Shown here piece after piece: positions 33,630-40,560 of a DNA stretch of 64,000 nucleotides. The translations under genes were made by a program, and so were the position numbers. The notes under the pieces were generated by a model that did not search any database, was not told the origin of the DNA, and saw only the letters and a list, made by a program, of their open reading frames with translations. The DNA is from an uncultured Ruminococcus sp. (GTDB taxonomy: Bacteria; Bacillota; Clostridia; Oscillospirales; Ruminococcaceae): NCBI GenBank assembly GCA_934435205.1, contig CAKSAK010000005.1:1-64000 (forward strand). The letters run 5' to 3'. Position 1 is the stretch's first letter. Each line of letters opens with the position of its first letter.

Positions 33630-33652
33630 GGGCGACCTCAGGCCGCCCCTAC
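33630..33652. repeat. GTAGGGG palindrome 12
   Basis: GGGCGACCTCAGGCCGCCCC followed by TAC; arm type GGCGACC with one mismatch, so a decaying copy. Confidence 0.75.
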
Positions 33653-33671
33653 GGATATTCTGATAGTTTAT

Positions 33672-34379
33672 TTAGTCCTGAAAAACGTCGGTGAAGTAGC
33701 CTGCGTTGGAGATAGGTTCATTACCGCCTGCAAGGTGCTTTGTACAGCCCATGACGTGGCATCTGAAAAAGCCATAGTCGCCCTCACGCTCTTCACAGCC
33801 GAGGACTGTCACAGAGGTAGGCTGCATATTGAAGCCATGCCACATATTCATGGTGGAAATGCCAAGGATATGTCCTATCATCACCATTGATACGGCAAAG
33901 TGACAGAAGAACACAAGGGTTTCATCGCTGTGTTTTTCAATGCGGAACATACCGTTCTCATGGATATAACCATGGTCGGCAAGAAGCTTATCAATGCCCT
34001 CATGCACCCATTTAAGCTGTTCTTCAACATTGCCTGTTTGCATATAATCGGACTTGAACCAATTATTGCGGTCATAGTATATCTCTTTATCCGCCCACTC
34101 GGTGGGGTACATATCCCAAGGGATACGATGTCCTCCGTCGGAGGTGGGTATTATGCCGTTAAATTCTCTCAGCCAAGGGAGAGTTTCAGCGGTATCTCCA
34201 CGAAGCTTCAGAGAATATTCCGCTGTGAGCTGTGCTCTGCCAAGGGGAGAAACATAGAACTTTGAAACGTCCCAGTTCTTTACACGCTGTGCAAGAAGCT
34301 CGGCTTCACGCTTGCCCTTTTCAGTAAGGGTATCATGAACGTAATCGGGATCGCCGTGTCTGATAAAAATAAGCCGCAT
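33672..34379 (-). CDS. Histidine phosphatase family protein
   Basis: A 235-aa member of the phosphoglycerate mutase-like branch 1. The phosphohistidine motif FIRHGDPDY (5-13), the second Arg in YVSPLGRAQLTAEY (about 59-72) and the second catalytic His in VFFCHFAVSM (about 162) are present. Substrates in this family range from sugar phosphates to nucleotides and small lipids, so no specific reaction is assigned. It reads leftward 15 bases after the MATE transporter gene, probably in the same transcript. Confidence 0.88.
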   Translation of the reverse strand: MRLIFIRHGDPDYVHDTLTEKGKREAELLAQRVKNWDVSKFYVSPLGRAQLTAEYSLKLRGDTAETLPWLREFNGIIPTSDGGHRIPWDMYPTEWADKEIYYDRNNWFKSDYMQTGNVEEQLKWVHEGIDKLLADHGYIHENGMFRIEKHSDETLVFFCHFAVSMVMIGHILGISTMNMWHGFNMQPTSVTVLGCEEREGDYGFFRCHVMGCTKHLAGGNEPISNAGYFTDVFQD

Positions 34380-34394
34380 AAAAATACCTCCTGT

Positions 34395-35753
34395 TTAGTC
34401 TGCCATTGGTTTTATTTCAGCGTTATATGCTCTTCTCAGGAAGAAAAGTGACGCCAATATGCAGAAGATCTCGGCGATAGGGAAAGCCCACCATATGGCG
34501 GCAAGCTTGCCTGTAAGAGAGAGAAGATACGCCACAGGTAGCAGCACCACAAGCTGTCTTGTGAAAGAGATGAGCATAGAGGAAAGTCCCTTGCCGAGAG
34601 CCTGCAATGATGAGATTATGATTATATCGAAGCCTGCGAAGAAGAAGTGTATGCTGATTATACGCAGGGCTGTTACGCCGATAGTAAGCATATTGTCGCT
34701 TGCGTCAAAGAGTTTCAGAAGCTGTGCAGGGAAAATCTGCATTATGATAGTGCCAACTATCATGATAGACACAGAATAAATCATGGCATATTTTATTGCA
34801 CCTGTGATACGCTTTTTCTTTCTTGCACCATAGTTATAGGCAACGATAGGGATAAGACCGTTATTGAGTCCGAAAATAGGCATGAAAACGAAGCTCTGAA
34901 GCTTGAAATACACACCGAAAACTGCGGCGGCAGTGTTTGAGAAGCCGATAAGTATTTTATTCATGCTGTAGGTCATGATAGAAGAGATAGACTGCATGAT
35001 TATGGACGGCAGACCGACAGCGTAGATCTTCTTGATTATTTTCGCCTGCGGTCTATACTTAACAAGGTTTATGGTTATCTCTTTGTTAAACTTCATATTG
35101 AAGAACAGACCGAAAGCTGCAGCGGTGAACTGACCGATACAGGTAGCGACGGCAGCACCTGTCACGCCCCACTTAGGGAAAAAGCCCACGCCGAAGATAA
35201 AGCAAGGGTCGAGGATAATATTTATCACTGCGCCTATTCCCTGAGTATACATAGAGTAGATAGTTTTACCTGTAGCCTGCAGGAGCTTTTCCATGGTCAT
35301 CTGGCAGAAAAGACCGATACTGAGCAGGCTGATGACAGTGAGGTACTGGTCGCCGTATTCGATGATTATTTTGCTTGAGGTTTGTGAGCGATAAAAGATC
35401 TCGGTGAAAAATGCACCGAAAACCACGAAGATAGCGAAGTTCACAAGGCAGAGGAAAATGCCGTTATTGGCGGCGCTGTTAGCCTGCTTGAAATTCTTTT
35501 CACCAAGTGATTTTGACAGCAGTGCATTGATACCGACACCAGTGCCTGCACCGAGGGCTATCATAAGATTTTGCACAGGGAAAGCCAGTGACACGGCAGT
35601 AAGTGCGTCCTCGCTTATTTTTGCCACGAATATGCTGTCAACGATATTATAGAGAGCCTGCACGAGCATGGATATCATGATCGGCAGGGACATTTTGAAC
35701 AGCAGATCGCCTATTGGCTGCGTTCCCATTTTATTTTCTTTTACTTCTTCCAT
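34395..35753 (-). CDS. MATE family efflux transporter
   Basis: A 452-aa membrane protein with 12 hydrophobic helices in two repeated halves, a MATE (multidrug and toxic compound extrusion) transporter. Typical features: N-terminal MGTQPIGDLLFKMSLPIMIS, the SIFVAKISEDALTAVSLAFP block and the TGVGINALLSKSLGEKNF loop. It expels cations or drugs using Na+ or H+. The group with GTQPIGxLL is the one common in Clostridia (NorM/DinF relatives). The ATG follows GGAA. The gene starts next to the repeat-rich spacer before metG. Confidence 0.92.
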   Translation of the reverse strand: MEEVKENKMGTQPIGDLLFKMSLPIMISMLVQALYNIVDSIFVAKISEDALTAVSLAFPVQNLMIALGAGTGVGINALLSKSLGEKNFKQANSAANNGIFLCLVNFAIFVVFGAFFTEIFYRSQTSSKIIIEYGDQYLTVISLLSIGLFCQMTMEKLLQATGKTIYSMYTQGIGAVINIILDPCFIFGVGFFPKWGVTGAAVATCIGQFTAAAFGLFFNMKFNKEITINLVKYRPQAKIIKKIYAVGLPSIIMQSISSIMTYSMNKILIGFSNTAAAVFGVYFKLQSFVFMPIFGLNNGLIPIVAYNYGARKKKRITGAIKYAMIYSVSIMIVGTIIMQIFPAQLLKLFDASDNMLTIGVTALRIISIHFFFAGFDIIIISSLQALGKGLSSMLISFTRQLVVLLPVAYLLSLTGKLAAIWWAFPIAEIFCILASLFFLRRAYNAEIKPMAD

Positions 35754-35901
35754 TTTACGATTCCCACCTTAGAGTTACTTTTTCTTAGAATATACACTTT
35801 AACCTTTTTATTATAGCATTTTTACACGAAAGGTGTATGAATTATTTGTTAAATCAGCACAAAAGGAGGCTGAGTGTAGGGGGACGGCATTTTCTGAACA
35901 C

Positions 35902-35924
35902 GGGCGAACGCTGTTCGCCCCTAC
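35902..35924. repeat. GTAGGGG palindrome 13
   Basis: GGGCGAACGCTGTTCGCCCC followed by TAC. A partial unit starting GTAGGGGGACGGCATTTTCTG lies just left of it (about 35877). Confidence 0.8.
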
Positions 35925-35986
35925 CGATGTTTGTGGGGTTATCAAGGGTTGAGAGATAAACAATAATGCGAAATGTCAAGGGGGGT

Positions 35987-36012
35987 GGGCTGTCGAGGGC
36001 GCCAGCCCCTAC
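35987..36012. repeat. GTAGGGG palindrome 14
   Basis: GGGCTGTCGAGGGCGC then CAGCCCCTAC; identical in sequence to 7823-7848 and also placed at the left end of a composite element. Confidence 0.8.
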
Positions 36013-36033
36013 AGATTGTTAGGGGAAGTTTGT

Positions 36034-36385
36034 TGTGCCGCAAAATCGCTACGCTCTTTGCGGGGGTGCGTTGTGCAGGAGGATAGTAAAGCGGTGCAGG
36101 TTGGTACTTCGATTTTGTGTTTGTGATAGGAGAAAGTTTGGCGTTCTTCTTTTTCTGTCTGCACCGCTTGATCGGCTTGCGCCGAATGAGGCTCTGCCTC
36201 ATACTCCGCAAGGGACTCTGTCCCTTGACCCTGCAAGCCCTCTAACGCCGGGCTTGAGCCTGCGTTTTATCTCTCGCTACGCTCGGTGCTGGGTGCACAA
36301 CTCTGGTAGGCTTTGCTCATTCCTCATTCCTCATTCCTCATTCCTCATTCCTCACTCCTCATTCCTCATCCCTAACTCCTCACTT
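36034..36385 (+). repeat. Composite hairpin element, copy D
   Basis: Same order as copy A: CCGCAAA...TTTGCGG, GCGGTGCAG...CTGCACCGC, GGCTTGCGCCGAATGAGG, GGCTCTGCC, GGGACTCTGTCCC (changed on both arms against GGGGCTTTGCCCC), CAAGCCCTCTAACGCCGGGC, TCTCGCTACGCTCGG and a tandem ATTCCTC run (about 36317-36372). It separates the divergent MATE and metG genes and stops just before the metG promoter. Confidence 0.85.
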
Positions 36386-36400
36386 AAATCGCTTTACCGC

Positions 36401-36429
36401 TTGACGAAACCTCTGTAAAGTAGTATAAT
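36401..36429 (+). promoter_or_regulatory. Promoter of metG
   Basis: TTGACG (36401-36406), 17 bases, TATAAT (36424-36429). The leader of about 40 bases has no room for a T-box. Confidence 0.85.
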
Positions 36430-36474
36430 ATAAGAAATGCTGCTTATGCAAATTCTTTTACGGAGGTCCTTTAT

Positions 36475-38427
36475 ATGGAGAAAAAACCGTTTTATATCAC
36501 TACCCCGATATATTACCCTTCAGGTAATCCTCATATCGGTCACTGCTACACCACTGTTGCCTGCGATTCTATTGCCAGATACAGACGTATGCAGGGCTAT
36601 GATGTCATGTTCTTAACAGGCACTGACGAGCATGGTCTGAAAATTGAACAGAAAGCCGCTGAAAAGGGTGTTACGCCTAAGGAATATGTTGATGAGATAG
36701 TCAAGACTTTCAAAAAGCTTTGGAGCTACATGAACATCAGCTACGACAGATACATCAGAACTACTGACGATTATCACATTGAAACTGTTCAGAAGATCTT
36801 CAAGGCTCTTTATGACAAGGGCTACATTTACAAGGGCGAATACAAGGGCAAATACTGCACGCCTTGCGAGAGCTTCTGGACTGAGTCACAGCTTGATGAG
36901 AACGGCTGTTGTCCTGAGTGTCACAGAGAGGTAACAGAGGCTAAGGAGGAGGCTTACTTCTTCAAGATGTCGCCATTTGCGGAGAGGATCGAGAAGCTTC
37001 TCACTGAGACAGATTATCTCCAGCCTAAGACGAGAGCCACTGAGCTTGTAAACAACTTTATCAAGCCCGGTCTTGAAGATCTTTGTGTATCGAGGACCTC
37101 TTTCAAGTGGGGTATTCCTGTTACATTTGATGACAAGCACGTTATTTACGTTTGGATAGACGCACTTTCCAACTATATTTCTGCACTTGGTTTCTGGAAC
37201 GAGCAGTACAATGATTTTGACAAGTTCTGGCCTGCTGATGTTCACATGGTAGCAAAGGATATCATGAGATTCCACGCTATCATTTGGCCTGCAATGCTTA
37301 TGGCACTTGATCTTCCACTGCCTAAGCATCTTGCTGTACACGGCTGGATAACATTCAACGGACAGAAGATGTCCAAGTCTTTGGGCAATGTTGTTGACCC
37401 ATTCATTCTTGGTGAGAGATATGGTGCTGACGCTATCAGATATCACATTCTTCGTGAAATGGCTTTGGGCGCTGACAGCTCATTCTCAAACGAGATAATG
37501 ATAAACAGAATAAACTCTGACCTTGCAAATGGTCTTGGCAATCTTGTTTCAAGAACTGTAGCAATGGCTGACAAATACTTTGGCGGCACGCTTCCTGCTG
37601 AGAGAGAAGAGGGCGATTTTGACGCTGAGCTTATTGCTGAGGCTGAGGGACTTGTAGCAAAGGTTGACGAGTTCATGGACAAGACTCAGATAAACAATGC
37701 TTTGGCTGAGATATTCAAGGTAGTATCGAGAGCTAACAAGTACATTGACGAGACAGCTCCATGGGTACTTGGTAAGGACGAGAGCAAAAAGGCAAGGCTT
37801 GCGACAGTTCTTTACAATCTGCTTGAAACTATCAGGATCGTATCCACACTTTTGAGCAACTTTATGCCTACCACGATGCCAAAGGTATGGGAGCAGATAG
37901 GTGCGGCTGAGAGCGACATCACATACGAGAACGCCGGCAAGTTTGGTGTACTTCCTGCTGACGTTACAGTTCACAGGGGCGAGATAATCTTCCCAAGAAT
38001 TGACGTTGACAAGGAGATAGAGGAGCTTAACAAGATAATAGGCAGCAAGGCAGAGCCTGAGGAAAAGGCTGACGATGGATTTGAGCCTGCGCCTATAGCT
38101 GACGAGATAACCATAGATGATTTTGCGAAAGTTGATCTGCGAGTTGCACTTGTAAAGGACTGCGAGAAGGTAAAGAAGTCCAAGAAGCTTCTTTGCTTAC
38201 AGCTTGATGACGGTTTTGGCGGCAGGCAGGTTGTATCGGGCATTGCGGCGTGGTACAAGCCTGAAGATCTTATTGGCAAGAAGGTAGTTATTGTAGCCAA
38301 TCTGAAGCCTGTGAAGCTTTGCGGAGTTGAGTCAAACGGCATGATATGTGCGGCTGACACACCTGACGGTGCGGCAAGCGTTATTTTCCCGGATCAGGAC
38401 TTGCCATGCGGAGCTAAGCTTAGATAA
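36475..38427 (+). CDS. metG: Methionyl-tRNA synthetase
   Basis: A 650-aa class I aminoacyl-tRNA synthetase that charges tRNA-Met. The HIGH motif in PSGNPHIGHCY (about 16-26), the zinc-binding CTPCESF and CCPEC knuckle (about 127-146), and KMSKS in NGQKMSKSLGN (about 297-307) are intact. The anticodon-binding helical domain follows, and the C-terminal 110 residues are an EMAP/Trbp-type tRNA-binding and dimerisation domain (about 545-650). It is the single-knuckle Firmicute form. The strong promoter lies directly after composite element D. Confidence 0.96.
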   Translation: MEKKPFYITTPIYYPSGNPHIGHCYTTVACDSIARYRRMQGYDVMFLTGTDEHGLKIEQKAAEKGVTPKEYVDEIVKTFKKLWSYMNISYDRYIRTTDDYHIETVQKIFKALYDKGYIYKGEYKGKYCTPCESFWTESQLDENGCCPECHREVTEAKEEAYFFKMSPFAERIEKLLTETDYLQPKTRATELVNNFIKPGLEDLCVSRTSFKWGIPVTFDDKHVIYVWIDALSNYISALGFWNEQYNDFDKFWPADVHMVAKDIMRFHAIIWPAMLMALDLPLPKHLAVHGWITFNGQKMSKSLGNVVDPFILGERYGADAIRYHILREMALGADSSFSNEIMINRINSDLANGLGNLVSRTVAMADKYFGGTLPAEREEGDFDAELIAEAEGLVAKVDEFMDKTQINNALAEIFKVVSRANKYIDETAPWVLGKDESKKARLATVLYNLLETIRIVSTLLSNFMPTTMPKVWEQIGAAESDITYENAGKFGVLPADVTVHRGEIIFPRIDVDKEIEELNKIIGSKAEPEEKADDGFEPAPIADEITIDDFAKVDLRVALVKDCEKVKKSKKLLCLQLDDGFGGRQVVSGIAAWYKPEDLIGKKVVIVANLKPVKLCGVESNGMICAADTPDGAASVIFPDQDLPCGAKLR

Positions 38428-38446
38428 AAAAGTTACCCCAAAAAAC

Positions 38447-38470
38447 AAGGAGCGGATTTCCGCTCCTTAT
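38447..38470 (+). terminator. Hairpin between metG and tRNA-Arg
   Basis: AAGGAGCGG pairs with CCGCTCCTT around ATTT. Only AT follows, so it may be a processing or weak terminator signal, and the tRNA could be partly co-transcribed with metG. Confidence 0.6.
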
Positions 38471-38472
38471 AT

Positions 38473-38549
38473 GCGTCTGTAGCTCAGTTGGATAGAGCGC
38501 AAGACTCCGACTCTTGAGGCCGCAGGTTCGATTCCTGTCAGGCGCACCA
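38473..38549 (+). tRNA. tRNA-Arg (anticodon CCG)
   Basis: A complete 77-base cloverleaf with encoded CCA end. Acceptor GCGTCTG/CAGGCGC, D arm GCTC/GAGC, anticodon stem CAAGA/TCTTG with loop CTCCGAC, variable loop AGGCC, T arm GCAGG/CCTGT with TTCGATT. The anticodon CCG at 38507-38509 reads the Arg codon CGG. Confidence 0.96.
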
Positions 38550-38966
38550 GCAGGGGCGTGCCCCTGCACCCAAATTACGCCCTACTTTGTGTAGGGCGTA
38601 TTTTTTGCACCGCTTGGTTTATTTTGTAGTGGAGCTTTACTTTGTTGGCTTGCACCCGTTTTTCTTACGCCCTACCTTGTGTAAGGCGTAATTTTTGCAC
38701 CGCTGATATAGTTTTGCAAAATAAAGCACTTTGTCTGCTCGCCGTGACGGGCGATTTACGCCCAACTTTCTTCTAAACCTTACTATTACGCCGCTGGGTG
38801 TAGTTGATTGTTATTTTTTACTTTGTAGGGGCGTGCCCCTGCACCATATCCGCTATCATTTATGGTGGCGGATATTTTATTGCCGCCCATTGGTGTGATA
38901 TGCTGGGAGAGCTATGATGTTCGCCGTGACGGGCATTTTACGCCTTACTTTGTGTGGGGCGTTTTA
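38550..38966 (+). repeat. Duplicated hairpin array downstream of tRNA-Arg
   Basis: Two similar blocks. Each has GGGGCGTGCCCCTGCACC (38551-38568 and 38828-38845) and a hairpin ACGCC...TTTGTGT...GGCGT followed by T: 38576-38606 (TACGCCCTAC/GTAGGGCGTA with six T, the likely tRNA terminator), 38665-38696 and 38940-38966. CGCCGTGACGGGC also occurs twice (near 38740 and 38921). Confidence 0.75.
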
Positions 38967-39443
38967 TTAATTGCATATTTCATTAAGGCACTTTGTCACA
39001 CGCCTGCGCAGTTCTTCTCCTCCAAAGGGAAAGCCGAACTCTGCGGCGGAGCTTCCCCACTCTGGTGGGTGCTTCTTTGAGCCGTCAAAATAGCGGCTTT
39101 TCACCACGCCACGATAGCGTTTTGGCATTTTTGCCGCAAGCTCCTCACATTCTCTCAAGCGAAGCTGCACCTTTGCAAGATCAAGCCACAAGTCAGTAAG
39201 CTTTTTCCCTCTGTGGGCTACCCTGCCGCAATGCTCCCCCACTGCGGCAAGCTGTGAGGACATTTCGCAGATATCTTCTTTAAGCTTCCACTCCTGCCAC
39301 CTTAGTTTGCGATACTGTGAAAGCTTTCGCAGTGCGGCTGTATTAGCTCTGCTTCCACCGCTTCTGAAATTATATCGGCTCGCTGAGGGCGCAAGCCTTT
39401 TTATGGAATTTACCTCTACGGAATAATCTATATTATCGTACAT
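38967..39443 (-). CDS. Phage-type sigma-like/ArpU-like regulator
   Basis: A 158-aa protein. The ATG at 39443 has AAAGGAG just upstream. The N-terminal half is a helical, basic segment (about 30-110) and the C-terminal part, MPKRYRGVVKSRYFDGS (about 112-128) then GFPFGGEELRRRVTKCL, resembles the region 4-like helix-turn-helix of phage late-gene regulators (ArpU/RinA/DUF1492 type). Such proteins sit in Firmicute prophages. It is divergent from a repressor and ImmA-type protease, in a short module next to a tRNA. No other phage genes are present, so this is likely a remnant. Assigned by pattern, not by search. Confidence 0.6.
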   Translation of the reverse strand: MYDNIDYSVEVNSIKRLAPSASRYNFRSGGSRANTAALRKLSQYRKLRWQEWKLKEDICEMSSQLAAVGEHCGRVAHRGKKLTDLWLDLAKVQLRLRECEELAAKMPKRYRGVVKSRYFDGSKKHPPEWGSSAAEFGFPFGGEELRRRVTKCLNEICN

Positions 39444-39462
39444 TTTTCTCCTTTCGCCTTTT

Positions 39463-39480
39463 TGTACAGACATTTGGACA
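39463..39480. promoter_or_regulatory. Operator-like site O1
   Basis: TGTACAGA, CA, TTTGGACA: degenerate member of the ACAGA-N2-TCTGT palindrome set, next to the start of the sigma-like gene. Confidence 0.45.
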
Positions 39481-39585
39481 GTTAGTATGATATACTGTAA
39501 ATAAAATAAAGCAATGACATTTCAGATAACCGTTTTCTGTATATCTCTCGGGGCAGAGATGTCAAAAAGGGGGCGGTTTATCCTC

Positions 39586-39614
39586 TTGACTTTTACAGGA
39601 AAATGTATTATAAT
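39586..39614 (+). promoter_or_regulatory. Promoter of the XRE-ImmA unit
   Basis: TTGACT (39586-39591), 17 bases, TATAAT (39609-39614), about 140 bases before the repressor start and upstream of three operator-like sites. Confidence 0.8.
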
Positions 39615-39632
39615 TATATCAAAGCCAGATTT

Positions 39633-39650
39633 TATGCAGATATCTGTACT
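39633..39650. promoter_or_regulatory. Operator-like site O2
   Basis: TATGCAGA, TA, TCTGTACT. The central CAGATATCTG is a perfect palindrome. Confidence 0.6.
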
Positions 39651-39667
39651 AACGATACATACAGTAT

Positions 39668-39685
39668 ACTACAGGTTTCTGCAAA
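39668..39685. promoter_or_regulatory. Operator-like site O3
   Basis: ACTACAGG, TT, TCTGCAAA: same spacing, one mismatched arm. Confidence 0.5.
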
Positions 39686-39708
39686 AGTCAATAGGTCTTA
39701 GCAAATTT

Positions 39709-39726
39709 GATACAGACTTCTGTATC
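39709..39726. promoter_or_regulatory. Operator-like site O4
   Basis: GATACAGA, CT, TCTGTATC: perfect 8-bp arms. Best member of the set and closest to the repressor start codon. Confidence 0.65.
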
Positions 39727-39760
39727 TTTTGTGAAATGATCACAATTGGAGGAAGAAAAT

Positions 39761-40108
39761 ATGACTGAAATGTACAAAAGGATAAAAGAGCTATGCGAGG
39801 AAAACTATATGACTGTATCGCAGATGTGCAAGGAGCTGTCTATAACGAGGAGCTGTTTATCTGAGCTGAGCAAAGGCAGGACGGAACGACTTTCCGCAGA
39901 AAATTCTACAAAGATAGCGAACCGATTTGGAGTGAGCGTACAGTATCTTATATCTGGCAGGGAAGAAGATTTTGACACGAAGCTGAAATATGCATTATTC
40001 AACGGCACGCTTGGCGTGACGGACGAAATGTTTGACGAGGTCAAGCAGTATGCAGAAATGGTCATGCTCAGAGAGGAAGCAAAGCGCAGAAAGGCTGGTG
40101 AAAAGTGA
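39761..40108 (+). CDS. XRE-family helix-turn-helix repressor (ImmR-like)
   Basis: A 115-aa protein. The ATG at 39761 has GGAGG 7 bases upstream. Residues about 5-65 form a Cro/CI-type helix-turn-helix (MTVSQMCKELSITRSCLSEL) followed by KIANRFGVSVQYLI, and the C-terminus is a short charged helix. It is followed after 3 bases by an ImmA-type metalloprotease gene. In Bacillus ICEBs1 and many phages ImmR represses and ImmA cleaves it on induction; here the same pair is inferred from order and content. The array of ACAGA-N2-TCTGT sites upstream is the likely target. Confidence 0.85.
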   Translation: MTEMYKRIKELCEENYMTVSQMCKELSITRSCLSELSKGRTERLSAENSTKIANRFGVSVQYLISGREEDFDTKLKYALFNGTLGVTDEMFDEVKQYAEMVMLREEAKRRKAGEK

Positions 40109-40111
40109 GAG

Positions 40112-40516
40112 ATGACGAACATACAGGAATTGTATGATATTTGCAGCAGAGAGAACATAACTATAGATTTTATTGATTGTCCGAAGTGCGGAGCGATATC
40201 TCTTTTCGGTGCAGGTGGCTGTGCGATCGGCATAGACAGCCAGACGCCTGCAAGGCTTTTGAAAGAGCGCACTGCTCACGAGATAGGTCACTGCGTAAAG
40301 GGAGCGTTTTACAACAGATACGCCACGGCAGACAACATCTCACAGCATGAATACCGAGCAGACAAATGGGCGATAGAAAATCTGATACCGAAAAGCGAGC
40401 TTATCAAAGCCATAAAGAAAAATCTTGACAGCATTTATCTGCTTGCACAGCATTTTGATGTGAGCGAGGATTTTATGCTAAAGGCTTGCAGGTATTACGG
40501 GGTTTATTTTGGGTAG
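40112..40516 (+). CDS. ImmA/IrrE-family metallo-endopeptidase
   Basis: A 134-aa protein with the zinc protease motif HEIGH (about 54-58) and a downstream acidic/His-rich segment (SQHEYRADKWA) that gives the third ligand. It matches the short ImmA type that cleaves an ImmR-like repressor. It is encoded directly after that repressor, in the same transcript. No integrase or excisionase is in the window, so the pair may be a domesticated remnant. Confidence 0.87.
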   Translation: MTNIQELYDICSRENITIDFIDCPKCGAISLFGAGGCAIGIDSQTPARLLKERTAHEIGHCVKGAFYNRYATADNISQHEYRADKWAIENLIPKSELIKAIKKNLDSIYLLAQHFDVSEDFMLKACRYYGVYFG

Positions 40517-40523
40517 AAAAATA

Positions 40524-40556
40524 CCGCCGGGGGCGTTGTGAGTCCTCGGCGGTATT
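40524..40556 (-). terminator. Terminator of the glycosyltransferase gene
   Basis: AATACCGCCG and CGGCGGTATT form a 10-bp stem; on the minus strand TTTTTC follows. It may also serve the ImmA gene from the other side. Confidence 0.85.
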
Positions 40557-40560
40557 GGGG

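Noticed and set aside
36317..36372. ATTCCTC tandem run as a CRISPR array
   Set aside because: Units are 7 bases and contiguous, with no spacers and no cas genes nearby; it belongs to the composite element.
36430..36474. T-box leader before metG or ilvE
   Set aside because: Both leaders are only about 40-60 bases, too short for a T-box, and no specifier or antiterminator motif was seen.
38520..40560. att repeat of the tRNA 3' end bounding the phage-like module
   Set aside because: No second copy of the T-arm/acceptor sequence was found to the right of the ImmA gene, so no clear attachment sites can be claimed.
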